Shown: positions 37,546 through 46,784, counted from the first letter of the stretch. The stretch is 64,000 bases of DNA from DATFDN01 sp963818725 (GCA_963818725.1 CAWFTU010000014.1:310001-374000); one strand, 5' to 3'. Notes: generated by a model from the letters alone, not told the origin. Numbers and translations: made by a program.

Positions 37546-37641
37546 CGCGTTGCCTCTCTTTCGCGGATTCGACACCCCGAGCCTACCGGTTCAAGGCGGG
37601 CAACGCCGCCCTCCCTATTTCAACAAGCTACGGGACATTCC

Positions 37642-38019
37642 CGGCGCAACTGCTTCATCCTGTTTGCCATCTCCGCGGCCGTGCTGGCTGTGCTGTACAC
37701 GCAGGTTCCTATCACTGACACCGCCATGTTGTTCTTGGGTTTTCCGCTCGGCTTCTTTCTCTCCGGCATTTTCAGCGGCATGGGAGCGTTCCTGATCGAG
37801 CTCTTTCCAAGTCGCGTGCGCGGCTCCGGCCAGGGCTTGTGCTACAACTTTGGTCGTGCCGTTGGGTCACTCTTTCCCGTGCTGGTCGGCCATTTCAGCA
37901 GGACCATGCCGCTTGGTGAGGCGATCGGCATTCTTGCGGGCGGCGCTTACATGATTGTGGTCGTCGCTGCCCTTGTCCTGCCGGAGACCAGAGGCAAGAC
38001 CCTGGTCGCGTTCGAATGA
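37642..38019 (+). pseudogene. MFS transporter, C-terminal fragment (copy A)
   Basis: About 125 residues remain, starting near NCFILFAISAAVLAVLYTQV, with FLGFPLGFFLSGIFSGMGAF, LFPSRVRGSGQGLCYNFGRA and ALVLPETRGKTLVAFE. These are the last four or so transmembrane helices of a sugar/metabolite:H+ symporter (the PETRGKTL tail is typical). The upstream two thirds are absent. Confidence 0.82.
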
Positions 38020-38164
38020 CGCTTGGGGTTTGAGTTGGAGCTCCTCTCTCTCGGGGTGGGCCTTCACGTACCGGCTTTACCGTCTCGGCGCCGCTGTGAG
38101 CCGTTTGACAAGAACCATTGCTCCAGTGGTTAGTAGGCAGCAGGAACCTGGAGCGGAGGCGGGA

Positions 38165-39415
38165 GTGAAGCCGGAAGCGGTTGGGTTGTCGGCGTCGCGG
38201 CTGGCGCGCTTGGACGCGGTCATGAGGCATCGCTACGTCGATAGCGGCCGTCTCCCCGGCTTGTTGACCATGGTCTACCGGCGCGGCCAGCTCGCCCACG
38301 CCAGCATGTTGGGTCACATGGACCCCGAGCGCGGCAAACCAATGCGTGAGGATGCGATCTTCCGCATCTACTCGATGAGCAAGCCGGTCACGGCGGTGGC
38401 GCTGATGATGCTGGTCGAGGAGGGCCTGATCGGCCTCGACGACGATGTCGCCACGCACATTCCATCTTGGAGAAACCTTGGGGTCTATGCCACCGGCGTT
38501 CCGAGCCTCGTGCCCGGCGGGCCGTCGGGCTTCCTGACGACCCCCCTCAAGCGGCCGATGAAGGTGGTGGACCTGGCGACGCACACCTCGGGCCTGACCT
38601 ACGGGTTCATGAACCGCACCAGCGTCGACCGCGCGTATCGCGAAGCGCGCGTGGCCGAGTTCAACACCGACGGCGGTCTCGACGCCATGATCGAGCAGCT
38701 GGCGCGCCTGCCGCTGGAGTTCTCGCCGGGAACGGCGTGGAACTACTCCGTCTCGATCGACGTCATGGGCTACCTCGTCCAGAAGCTCAGCAACACGCGT
38801 TTTGGGGAGTTCCTGCGCACGCGGCTCTTTGAGCCGTTGGGGATGACCGACACCGCCTTCTGGTGTCCGCCGGAGAAGATCGGCCGCTTCACATCTTGCT
38901 ACCAGCCCCGAGAGGGCGGGGGCCTGAAGCTGCAGGACGACGCGGGCAAGAGCACGTACGCCGCGCCGCCCAGCCTGGAGTCCGGCGGCGGCGGCCTGGT
39001 GTCGACCGCGCACGACTACATGCGCTTCTGCCGGATGATGCTGCATGGCGGCAGCCTTGAGGGCGTGCAGATCCTAAGCCCCAAGACGGTTGCGCTGTTC
39101 AGCGTGAACCACCTGCCGGAGAACAAGGAGCTGGCGGACATGGCGCCGCCCGGCCTGTTCAGCGAAGCCGGCTATTCGGGAATTGGTTTCTCGATTGGCT
39201 GCGGGGTGACCGTCAATGTCGTCAGGACTCGCCTGCCGGGCACGCCAGGCGAGTTCTTCTGGGGCGGCGCCGCCTCGACCGCCTTCTGGATCGACCCGAG
39301 GGAAGACCTCGCTGTGGTGTTCATGACCCAGGTGCTCGGCAGCGACGCCCGGCTGACGCTCCGCCGCGACCTGCGCACGCTGGTCTACTCGGCGATGACC
39401 GAGTCATTCGCATAA
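38165..39415 (+). CDS. Serine hydrolase, beta-lactamase class C / esterase family (copy A)
   Basis: The product has about 416 residues from GTG 38165 (VKPEAVGLSASRLARLDAVM). The catalytic serine and lysine are in IYSMSKPVTAVAL (S-x-x-K), the tyrosine motif in WNYSVSIDVMGYL, and the third box appears as WGGAAST. It resembles family VIII esterases and penicillin-binding-protein-like hydrolases (EstB type) more than true beta-lactamases. No export signal is evident, so it is probably cytoplasmic. An identical copy is at 59755-61005. A longer open frame upstream overlaps the MFS tail and has no start signal. Confidence 0.85.
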   Translation: MKPEAVGLSASRLARLDAVMRHRYVDSGRLPGLLTMVYRRGQLAHASMLGHMDPERGKPMREDAIFRIYSMSKPVTAVALMMLVEEGLIGLDDDVATHIPSWRNLGVYATGVPSLVPGGPSGFLTTPLKRPMKVVDLATHTSGLTYGFMNRTSVDRAYREARVAEFNTDGGLDAMIEQLARLPLEFSPGTAWNYSVSIDVMGYLVQKLSNTRFGEFLRTRLFEPLGMTDTAFWCPPEKIGRFTSCYQPREGGGLKLQDDAGKSTYAAPPSLESGGGGLVSTAHDYMRFCRMMLHGGSLEGVQILSPKTVALFSVNHLPENKELADMAPPGLFSEAGYSGIGFSIGCGVTVNVVRTRLPGTPGEFFWGGAASTAFWIDPREDLAVVFMTQVLGSDARLTLRRDLRTLVYSAMTESFA

Positions 39416-39479
39416 GCTGGCCCGGAAATTCGAACGGGTGGTCCGGTAGCGGAGCGAGGCGAGGTCATGGCGGCGGTCA

Positions 39480-39640
39480 GGCCATTGTCATCTTGGGCCG
39501 CAGCATGACGTCGTCGGGCATTGCCAAGCGAACGAATTCGGATTCGATGGCAGAGCGGAGCGAGATATCAACCAGCTCTTTGGGAGCAGATATCCTCTCG
39601 CCAGATCCGAAACGCTCTCGCGCGAGCGCGCCGGTAGCTG
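39480..39640 (-). pseudogene. IS6-family C-terminal fragment (copy A)
   Basis: The minus strand reads SYRRARARAFRIWREDICSQ to a stop at 39568. The IS6 outer end GGCCATTGTCATCTTGG begins at 39480. The rest of the gene is cut at 39640, exactly the end of the inverted duplication. The longer version is at 59400-59692. Confidence 0.78.
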
Positions 39641-39712
39641 GGTTCCGTCAGGGCTCGTGCCAGGACGGCTGGCCGGTCGGGGCTGGCCTGGCTGTAGCAC
39701 CGCCTCTCATGG

Positions 39713-40309
39713 ATGGGGCGGACGGGAATGCGGTGCATCGGGTGCGGCTCGGAGGCCGTGACGGAGCGACCCGAGCGCACCGCACAAGGCTGCCGCCAGT
39801 TCCGCTGCCGCCAGTGCGGGAAGCATTTCAACGCGCGTACGGGCACCGTGCTGAACCGGGCGCAGTATCCCTCCCACGTCATCGCCCTCGTGGTGCTTTG
39901 GCGGCTGCGCCACAAACTCAGCCTGCGCGGCCTGCCCAAGATGTTTGCTCTGCGCGGCATGGTGTTCAGCCACGAGGCTGTCCGTGAGTGGGCGGCCAAG
40001 CTCACCCCCGCGCTGGCCGAGCAGCTGCGGCGCCGGCGGCGCGGCAAGGCGAGGCGCAGCTGGCACGGCGATGAAACATACCTGAAGGTGGACGGGCGCT
40101 GGCGCTATGTCTATCGCGCCATCGACAGCACCGGTGCGCTCGTGGACGTGCGGTTCAGCGAGCGTCGCGACATGAAGGCGGCGAAGGCATTCTTCCGCAT
40201 CGACGAGGTCTACAATACGAAGCGGCTACATTCAGCGCTGGGATACCGCAGCCCGGCGCAGTTCGAGGAGCAACAACGCGTCCGCCAAGTGGTCAAAGCC
40301 CCCGTATGA
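39713..40309 (+). pseudogene. Chimeric ORF: zinc-ribbon IS6 transposase fused to an IS3 C-terminus
   Basis: Residues 1-162 are an IS6-type transposase with an N-terminal zinc ribbon (MRCIGCGSEAV ... FRCRQCGKHF), YPSHVIALVVLWRLRHKLSL and the catalytic SWHGDETYLKVDGRWRYVYR. At about 40200 it passes in frame into the end of an IS3 orfB: IDEVYNTKRLHSALGYRSPA, QFEEQQRVRQV. Each part is incomplete (IS6 lacks its second D and E; IS3 lacks its core), so this is a recombination product. GGGTGTCCACC at 40311 is a typical IS3-end sequence. Confidence 0.8.
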
Positions 40310-40360
40310 GGGTGTCCACCCCGAGGGGGTTACTCCAGTCCAGAGATGGATTCACGCAAC

Positions 40361-42073
40361 TTACTCTCCCGACAGCACCCGCCGTTGCCGGTCCACCTGT
40401 TCACTATACCGACGCAACGCAAACTGCTCGGTCAGAACCCCGATCACACGCATGGTCTCGAGGCTGTCGACCACCGCCAGCACATCGGTCTCCGTCCTCT
40501 CGAAAAGCGAGATCGCCTCCTTGACCATCATGGGCGCCCACAGAACGTCCCGTTGCTGATGCAACAGCTCGGAGACGCGGCTGACATCGGGCTCCGCCGA
40601 ATGCAGATCCTGCACCAGGATCATGCCGGCATAACGGTCCTGCTCATCGACGGCCACGAGGCGCTGGATCGCGCCCAGCGCGAACTGCCGTCGGAGCGAG
40701 GCCACGGAACTGTCCAGCGGCACGGTAGCGAACTCCTTGCTCATCATCCGGCCGACGGTCAGGTTGCGCATCCAGCCGACATCTACCGCGCTGCGTATCG
40801 CCTCGCCTCGAAGATGGAACCGCCAGGTGGAGAAAGAGTAGCCAAAGACGCGCCGAACGGTGAGCGAGGAGACCACCGAGGCCGCAAAGGCGACGAAGGT
40901 TATCGTCAGGTTACCCGTGCTCTCCAATGCCAGGAACGTCATGGTGAGCGGTCCGCCGACGATCGCCACGGCGAGCGAGCTCATCCCGATGACGGCGTAG
41001 GCGGGCTCAGGCAGCGTCCGCACCACGCCCGTCAGGGCAAGGACGCCAAAGAAGAATTTTCCCACGAGCGCGCCGAGGAACAGGGAGGCGAAGAACAAGC
41101 CGCCGCGAAACCCGGAACCGATGGAGATAGCCGCCGCCAATCCCTTCAGAACCGACAAGGAAGCGAGTTGCGCAAGGGTGAATTGGCCGGGTAGATCAAC
41201 ATACAGGGCGGAATGGCCCGACGACAGCACCTGCGGCGTGATCAGTGCGAGACCTCCGACGGCGAATCCTCCGAGACATGGCCGCAGCCAGTTGGGAATG
41301 CGACTGCGCCGGAACACCTGCTCGGACACCGTCACGCTGCGCATGACCACAATCCCGGCTAGGGCGCAGACAAGGCTGAGCACGACGATGGGCATGACGT
41401 CGGACGGCCCGACCGAGCCCAGGAGGGAGAGATCGATCTCGTGCGCTTCCGGCCGGACCAGCCGCACGACCAGGAGAGAGGTGATTGTAGCCGCGGCCAC
41501 CGGCGCCAGGCCGGCCAGATTGTACGTGCCGATGATCAGCTCGAAGGCATAGAAGGCGCCGGTCAGCGGCGCGTTGAACGCGCTGGCGATGGCCCCGGCG
41601 GCGCCGCATCCGACGAGAAGACGCATATCGGCGCGCCGCACCCGAAAGGAGCGGCCGAGCCAAGACCCCAGCGCCGAGCTGATCTGCGTGTAGGCGGCCT
41701 CCAGACCGACGGACGCACCCGCACCACTCGAAAGCATGGTCTGGCCGACCACGATGAGGCTGTCGAGCATCGACATGCGGCCGCCGTAGAGCGCATTCGC
41801 TTCGATCGGGTCAGCCGCCTGGCGTGGCCGCCACTTGGCGAGCCCCAGGCCGGCCAGTCCGAGAAGAAGTCCGCCCGCAGCCGGAATGATGGCGACCCGC
41901 CAGGCATCCACTGGCGCTCCGGTGGAGAGACCGTGGCCGGGCTTCAGGTCGAACAGGATCGTGTGAATGATCTGGGTCGAGGCGTAGATGATCAGGACCG
42001 CAATACCAGTGACGATGCCCACGACCCCTGCGAGAACGGTCAGCCAGAATCTCGTTGGCACGGACGAGAGCAC
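40361..42073 (-). CDS. ClC-family chloride channel/transporter with CBS domains
   Basis: The 570-residue frame contains the ClC core: SSGAGASVGLEAAYTQISSA (selectivity and gating region with the glutamate), GAAGAIASAFNAPLTGAFYA, and GSGFRGGLFFASLFLGALVG (the G-x-F-x-P-like motif). The cytoplasmic tail (about 440-560) has two CBS-like halves (VGRMMSKEFATVPLDSSVAS; VKEAISLFERTETDVLAVVD). It moves chloride across the inner membrane, as channel or exchanger. The N-terminus is uncertain. In the adjacent frame, upstream of the GTG at 42073, sequence ending LRALVRANEI would continue naturally into WLTVLAGVVG, so one extra base near 42030 may have cut off the true start. Confidence 0.85.
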   Translation of the reverse strand: MLSSVPTRFWLTVLAGVVGIVTGIAVLIIYASTQIIHTILFDLKPGHGLSTGAPVDAWRVAIIPAAGGLLLGLAGLGLAKWRPRQAADPIEANALYGGRMSMLDSLIVVGQTMLSSGAGASVGLEAAYTQISSALGSWLGRSFRVRRADMRLLVGCGAAGAIASAFNAPLTGAFYAFELIIGTYNLAGLAPVAAATITSLLVVRLVRPEAHEIDLSLLGSVGPSDVMPIVVLSLVCALAGIVVMRSVTVSEQVFRRSRIPNWLRPCLGGFAVGGLALITPQVLSSGHSALYVDLPGQFTLAQLASLSVLKGLAAAISIGSGFRGGLFFASLFLGALVGKFFFGVLALTGVVRTLPEPAYAVIGMSSLAVAIVGGPLTMTFLALESTGNLTITFVAFAASVVSSLTVRRVFGYSFSTWRFHLRGEAIRSAVDVGWMRNLTVGRMMSKEFATVPLDSSVASLRRQFALGAIQRLVAVDEQDRYAGMILVQDLHSAEPDVSRVSELLHQQRDVLWAPMMVKEAISLFERTETDVLAVVDSLETMRVIGVLTEQFALRRYSEQVDRQRRVLSGE

Positions 42074-43481
42074 GCAGCCGGTAGGGCGCGTGCACCACGA
42101 ACCCTCCGATCCGGTCGCCGGTCCACTGCCATTGCGGCGTGTACTTCCCGAACGGAGAAAATCGTGCCCCCGGCATCACCTCCGCTGTCGCGCCAGCGGA
42201 CTGGATGACCGCACGCCGCGCCGGTATCGCCAGCAGCGCAATCAGGCCGGAGAGCCAGGCGCAGGCCGCGAGGAAACCAAGCGCCGTCCCAAAGCTCTCT
42301 GTGTCGGCGGCGATCCAGCCCACGACATAGGGCCCGATGAAGCCGCCCAGATTTCCCATGCTGTTGATCATGGCGAGCCCGGCGGCCGCAGCCTCGCCGC
42401 TGAGGAACATCGATGGCAGCGGCCAAAACACAGGCTTCGCGCCATAGAGGCCAATCGCCGCGATCGAAAGCGCCATGATCGCCGCCGGCGCACTGTTCAG
42501 CCACCCGGCCATGGCAAAGCCCACCCCCGCCAGGGCGCAGGCGCTGACGTAGTGCCACCTGCGCTCGGCCTGCCGGTCGGACGAGTAGCCCCAGAGCATC
42601 ATGCCGAGCGTGCCAATGACGTAGGGAATACCCGCCACCAGTCCCGTTGTGATGTTGGACAGGCCGAGCGACTTGATGATCTGAGGCAGGAAGAAGGTGA
42701 TGCCGTAGGTTGCGGTGACAATCGTCAGGTAGACGGCCGCCAGGGCCAGCACCCGCCGATCCCTCAGCGTCTGACCGACCGTGAGCGGGCGCTGCGTTGC
42801 CCGGATGAGAGTTCGCTCCGCCGCGAGTTGCAACTCAAGCCAGTCCTTCTCCTTGACATCCAGCCACGTCGCCGCACTCGGGCCGTCCGGCAGCAGGCGC
42901 AGCACGGCGAGCGCAAGCAGGATTGCTGGAACGGCCTCGACAACGAAGATCCATTGCCAGCCGGCCAGATCCAGCACGCCGTCGAGCCCGAGGACGGCAC
43001 CGGAAATCGCGGCGCCGACCGCGTTTGATCCAGGCACCGCCATGAACAGCACGGCGATCACGCGCGCGCGGTAAGCCGCCGGGAACCAGAAGGTGAAGTA
43101 GAGGAGAATGCCCGGAAAGAACCCCGCCTCGGCGACGCCGAGGAGAAAACGGAGCACGAGGAAGGACCTTGGCCCGGTGACCAGGGCCATCATCCCGGAG
43201 ATGATCCCCCAGCTGATCATGATGCGGGCAATCCAGAGCCGCGCGCTGGTGCGCAAAAGGATGAGGTTACTGGGAATTTCGAATAAGAAGTAACCAAGGA
43301 AGAATATGCCAGCACCCCAGCCATAAACATAGACGCTGAAGCCAAAGCTCCTGTTCATCTCGAGTGCGGCAAATCCGACATTTGTCCGGTCTACGTACGC
43401 AACAAAGTAGATGCCCACGATGACTGGCAGCAATCTCCGGGAGATCTTGGCGATGGTCCGCTGCTCAAGGTTTCGCTTCAT
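41811..43481 (-). CDS. MFS permease, anion:cation symporter (phthalate/galactonate-type)
   Basis: Residues 1 to about 445 form a 12-helix transporter: LLPVIVGIYFVAYVDRTNVG (the D-R-x-N of this subfamily), FLGYFLFEIPSNLILLR, VLRFLLGVAEAGFFPGILLY and LINSMGNLGGFIGPYVVG-like segments. Relatives import organic acids such as tartrate, phthalate or hexuronates; the substrate is not deducible. The ORF then runs on for ~110 residues that are not transporter sequence and overlap clc in another frame. The first ~45 of these (to LRALVRANEI) look like the lost clc N-terminus. The start at 43481 (MKRNLEQRTIAKISRRLLPV) is good. The real C-terminus probably lay near 42150. Confidence 0.82.
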   Translation of the reverse strand: MKRNLEQRTIAKISRRLLPVIVGIYFVAYVDRTNVGFAALEMNRSFGFSVYVYGWGAGIFFLGYFLFEIPSNLILLRTSARLWIARIMISWGIISGMMALVTGPRSFLVLRFLLGVAEAGFFPGILLYFTFWFPAAYRARVIAVLFMAVPGSNAVGAAISGAVLGLDGVLDLAGWQWIFVVEAVPAILLALAVLRLLPDGPSAATWLDVKEKDWLELQLAAERTLIRATQRPLTVGQTLRDRRVLALAAVYLTIVTATYGITFFLPQIIKSLGLSNITTGLVAGIPYVIGTLGMMLWGYSSDRQAERRWHYVSACALAGVGFAMAGWLNSAPAAIMALSIAAIGLYGAKPVFWPLPSMFLSGEAAAAGLAMINSMGNLGGFIGPYVVGWIAADTESFGTALGFLAACAWLSGLIALLAIPARRAVIQSAGATAEVMPGARFSPFGKYTPQWQWTGDRIGGFVVHAPYRLRALVRANEILADRSRRGRGHRHWYCGPDHLRLDPDHSHDPVRPEARPRSLHRSASGCLAGRHHSGCGRTSSRTGRPGARQVAATPGG

Positions 43482-43723
43482 GTCTCCTGCCCCGGTCTGT
43501 GCTCGCTCTCTTGAGGCGCGACCTAAAGAGTCCCTGCGGCGGCGCGGGACGTCAGAGCGTCAGCATACCGGCCCGACGGCTCAGGCCAAGGACGGAGCGT
43601 CTCCGGGCGTTTCTGTCAGCCCTTACGCCGGATACCGGCGTTGGTGCGGAAATCAGCGGTTCGCGGGCTTGGGTCAAGCAGCGGTGGCGTGTATGGGACT
43701 GCGCTCTCCGCTCCGGACGCTTG
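43482..43723. other. Upstream region of the MFS gene and IS5 flank
   Basis: This is non-coding on inspection. It should contain the leftward promoter for the MFS/clc pair, but I cannot identify a clear -35/-10 pair in this GC-rich DNA. The right part belongs to the IS5 element. Confidence 0.4.
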
Positions 43724-44701
43724 ATGCCCTACAAGTTCAATGAAGCACGCCGTCACAGGATTCCCAGGGCACGCTACCGCGTCCAGAACTGGCCTGAGTA
43801 TGACCGTGCGCTACAGCGGCGCGGCAGCCTGACCGTCTGGGTGACGCCGGAGGCGCTCGCGGCCTGGCAGCCGCCGCGCACAGGTCAACGCGGACGACCA
43901 GGGATTACTCGGACGTGGCGATCGAGACCGGCCACCTGCTGCGCCTGGCCTTTGGCCGGCCCTGGCGGCAGACCGAGGGTCTGCTCCGTTCGATTGCGGG
44001 CCTGCTCGGCATGGAGGTCGGCGTGTCCGACCACACCGCCTTCGCCCGGCGCAGCCCCGGCCTGGCACTCGCCACGGCGCTGGCCCGCGCCCCGGCGAAC
44101 GGCGAGCCGGTGCATGTGGTGATCGACGCCACAGGCCTGAAGATCCACGGCGCCGGCGAGTGGCTGGCGGAGAAGCATGGCGAGCGGGGGCAGGCGGGAG
44201 TGGCGCAAGCTCCACCTCGCGGTCGACCCCGACAGCGGCGAGGTCCTCGCCTGCGAACTGACGAGCAACGAGGAGGGCGACGCTTCCCACGTGGCCCCCT
44301 TGCTCGCACAGATCTCCGGCTCGCTCGGTTCGGTGATCGCGGACGGCGCCTACGATGGCGAGCCCGTCTACCGGGCGGTGGCCGAGCGTCAGTCCGATCC
44401 GCCGGTGACCGTCGTCATCCCGCCGCGCTCGACCGCAGTGCCGAGCGCAACAGCCGAGCCCAGTCAGCGCGACCGGCATCTACAGCTGATCCGGGACAAG
44501 GGGCGCATGGGCTGGCCGAGAGCGGTGGGATACGGCCGGCGCTCGCTCGGCGAAACAGCGATGTTTCGCTACAAGGCGCTCATCGGCCCCGGCCTTCGCG
44601 CCCGGAGCCTGTCTGCTCAGAAGACCGAAGCGCGGGCCGGCTGCGCTGTGCTGAACCGCATGACCCGGCTCGGCATGCCGGTCTCGCAACGTATCGTTTA
44701 G
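43724..44701 (+). pseudogene. IS5-family transposase, twice frameshifted
   Basis: From ATG 43724 it reads MPYKFNEARRHRIPRARYRV and RRGSLTVWVTPEALAAW, shifts near 43905 to AIETGHLLRLAFGRPWRQTE and VHVVIDATGLKIHGAGEW, then near 44195 to REWRKLHLAVDPDSGEVLAC, VIADGAYDGEPVYRAV and FRYKALIGPGLRARSL. The DDE residues are preserved in the fragments, but two shifts inactivate it. Confidence 0.85.
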
Positions 44702-44751
44702 GACCAACCCGGCTACCGGCCGGCGTCAGCAATCGGAATTATGCACCAACG

Positions 44752-45045
44752 CTCCTCATCCATGAACCATTTATCGCCCGGTCGCGGCCGGCGCCGCTTC
44801 AGCGCGTTGGCGAATAGCTGGCCGAACCGCCGGCCCCACGCGCGGATGCTCTCATAGCTGACCACCACGCCGCGGGCGGCCAGGACCGTCTCGACGTCAC
44901 GCAGGCTGAGGCCGAAGCAATGATACAGCCAGACCGCGTGCTCGATGATCTCGGCCGGAAAGCGGAAGCCGCGATAAGGATGGGGCGAGGTCGTCATACC
45001 GAGCAGGCTGCCATGCCGACGACGGCACGCCAACCTGACAACGCC
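44752..45045 (-). pseudogene. IS6-family fragment, 5' end
   Basis: The element end GGCGTTGTCAGGTTGGCG lies at 45045 (read inward). The transposase starts at 44997 (MTTSPHPYRGFRFPAEIIEH) and is identical to the 32435 gene for about 82 codons, to KWFMDE at 44752, where it is cut. Confidence 0.88.
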
Positions 45046-45208
45046 TGACGAACCGCCAGAGTGCGACCGCCGCGTCGGTAAACCACACGGTCAGACTGCC
45101 GCGCTGGCGCAGGCTCGCCTCGTAAGCCGGCCAGTTCGTTACCTTGTGCCGTTGGCGCGGGATATGGTGGCGGCGGTCCTGGTTCAGCTTGAAGGGCAAG
45201 ACGAGCAT
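45046..45208 (-). pseudogene. IS5-family transposase, N-terminal fragment
   Basis: It starts MLVLPFKLNQDRRHHIPRQR and continues RRGSLTVWFTDAAVALWRF before the IS6 end at 45045. It is related to, but different from, the IS5 gene at 43724. Confidence 0.72.
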
Positions 45209-45316
45209 CCAGGTCAGAAGAGGGGGCGCCCTTCTACGCCGCCCAGCAGATCCACGCACCACGGCCCAACTGCTTCACCGCTTGAAGCTAGCAGAGGCTG
45301 TAGACAGACTGCGGAG

Positions 45317-46006
45317 ATGACGAATGATCCACTTCCGCTCGACCAAGGCCTGTTCGGCCGTCTGCGGCGCGACACGGGAACGGTGTGGGATGCCTATGTC
45401 GGGCATGATTTCGTGCGTGCGCTCGGACGGGGCACGCTGCCGGAGGCGGCGTTCCGGAACTTCCTCGTGCAGGATTACCTGTTCCTGATCCATTTCGCCC
45501 GCGCACACGCGCTCGCCGGCTTCAAGGCGACGCAGCTCGCCGATATCCGCGCCGCTGCGGCGGCGGTCTCTGCTATTGTCGATGTGGAAATGCCTCTGCA
45601 CGTCTCGTATTGCGGCGCCTGGGGGCTGAGCGAGGAGCAGATGGCCGGCGCGCCTGAGGCAATGGAGACAATGGCCTATACACGGTTCGTGCTGGAGCGC
45701 GGTCTCGCCGGCGACCTGCTCGACTTACAGGTGGCGCTCGCCCCCTGCCTCGTCGGCTACGGCGAGAGCGGCGAGCGGCTGCTGGCCGATCCGATGACGC
45801 GGCGCGACGGCAACCCGTATGGCGAGTGGATCGCCGCCTATACGAGCGAGGGCTATCGCGGCGCGGTGCGCGATGCTGTCGCGATGCTCGATCGGCTGGG
45901 CGAGGCGCACGGAGCGGCAGCACGGTATCCGCAGCTCCTCGCCACCTTCGTTGCGGCGACGCGACTGGAAACGGCGTTCTGGGACATGGGCTGGCGTGCC
46001 GGATGA
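45317..46006 (+). CDS. tenA: TenA-family thiaminase II-like protein
   Basis: The 229-residue protein starts at ATG 45317 behind GCGGAG. It shows the helical TenA/THI-4 fold: LFGRLRRDTGTVWDAYVGHD, FVRALGRGTLPEAAFRNFLV, then QDYLFLIHFARAHALA with the conserved aspartate. The catalytic cysteine is in LAPCLVGYGE and the late glutamate in TRLETAFWDMGW. TenA hydrolyses aminopyrimidine breakdown products so that the pyrimidine of thiamine can be reused. No other thiamine gene and no THI-box riboswitch is visible nearby. The next frame overlaps its stop (ATGA). Confidence 0.9.
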   Translation: MTNDPLPLDQGLFGRLRRDTGTVWDAYVGHDFVRALGRGTLPEAAFRNFLVQDYLFLIHFARAHALAGFKATQLADIRAAAAAVSAIVDVEMPLHVSYCGAWGLSEEQMAGAPEAMETMAYTRFVLERGLAGDLLDLQVALAPCLVGYGESGERLLADPMTRRDGNPYGEWIAAYTSEGYRGAVRDAVAMLDRLGEAHGAAARYPQLLATFVAATRLETAFWDMGWRAG

Positions 46007-46365
46007 TTGCCCTGAAGCTGGCGAATGCAGCCAAGGCAGAGCGGAAGCCCGCGGCGCGCGTGCGCACGCTGATGGTCGCCTGGCGAAGGCAAAGGACTGC
46101 GCGCGCGATCGCCTGCGAGCTGAACCGGCTGAACATCCGCGCCCCGTGCGGCTGCCAGTGGACCAGGGAGGGCAGGGCCGGGCGAGTAGGCGGAGATCGT
46201 CGTGTCGAACATTGGCAGAGGATGGACGAGGCGACCCGAACGCGGGCGTTGGCGCCGTTCTCAGCGCCGGCCCACCTGGCTCGCGGGGTTGTCGACGGTG
46301 CAGTCCGCAAACACGCTCTGGCCGCCAATGAGGACGGCCGGGCCGAGCGCCTGGGCGGATCCGGC
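46003..46365 (+). pseudogene. Possible serine-recombinase fragment after tenA
   Basis: A frame overlapping the tenA stop reads ALKLANAAKAERKPAARVRT and RTARAIACELNRLNIRAPCG, then CQWT. This resembles the 'IA..LN.RGI.TP.G..W' recombinase domain of large serine recombinases. After about 46150 the reading loses protein-like character, and it ends at an IS21 scar. It may be a remnant; confidence is low. Confidence 0.4.
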
Positions 46366-46430
46366 TGCGCATTCCGCTGAAGTCGGCCGGTGATTCCGGA
46401 ATGCCTGGCCGACTTGCTCCGGAATCCGCC
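46366..46430. mobile_element. IS21 scar: left and right termini joined
   Basis: The first 34 bases (TGCGCATTCCGCTGAAGTCG ... GATTCCGG) equal the left end of the IS21 at 7764. The following ~31 bases (AATGCCTGGCCGACTTGCTC and CGGAATCCG) equal the right end of the same element at about 10360-10389. All internal DNA, about 2.56 kb, is missing. Confidence 0.82.
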
Positions 46431-46472
46431 CTCCCAGCGGCTTCCTGCACCAACGCCGTGTGGAGGTGCTCA

Positions 46473-46784
46473 TTGCCTAATCTCTTCGAAAATCTTCCTC
46501 TCCACATACCGGAGGAGGAGTTCAAGGAGCTTCTTTCGCGTCCGGGCGTCCGGATCGAGCGAATTGTCTCAAATGGCCAATTTACTCCTGTGGACGGGCC
46601 CTATAACCAAGCTCATGATGAATGGGTGCTGCTGCGTGGGTCAGCAAGCCTATGGATCGACGGAGAAGGTGAGCGAGATCTGTGTCCCGGCGACTATCTG
46701 TTGATTCCTGCCCATAGCATTCATCGCGTCACGAAAACAACGACCAACGGATCGACGGTGTGGCTCGCCATACATTTTCGCTGA
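46473..46784 (+). CDS. Small cupin-domain protein
   Basis: The 103-residue protein starts at TTG 46473, seven bases after GGAGGT. It is a single conserved barrel: YNQAHDEWVLLRGSASLWID (motif 1 with H and E) and PGDYLLIPAHSIHRVTKT (motif 2 with its histidine). Proteins of this size (often annotated as cupin 2 conserved barrel) may bind a metal or a small sugar-like ligand; the role is unknown. It is less GC-rich than its neighbours and stands alone between IS fragments. Confidence 0.8.
   Translation: MPNLFENLPLHIPEEEFKELLSRPGVRIERIVSNGQFTPVDGPYNQAHDEWVLLRGSASLWIDGEGERDLCPGDYLLIPAHSIHRVTKTTTNGSTVWLAIHFR

Larger units (their letters stand above)
37642..39640 (+). repeat. Inverted ~2.0-kb duplication, copy A
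   Basis: This stretch is nearly base-for-base the reverse complement of 59530-61528 (paired coordinates sum to 99170), with at least one substitution in the MFS tail (CCAT versus CCGT). It contains the MFS C-terminus, the serine hydrolase and the end of an IS6 element. Beyond 37642 and 39640 the two copies diverge at once. Confidence 0.92.

Noticed and set aside
38165..39415. Antibiotic-resistance beta-lactamase
   Set aside because: The SxxK hydrolase fold is shared, but the boxes (YSVS, WGG) and lack of an export signal fit an esterase-type enzyme better.
45317..46006. Thiamine operon with riboswitch
   Set aside because: Only tenA is present, and no THI-box-like sequence was seen in the ~100 bases upstream.
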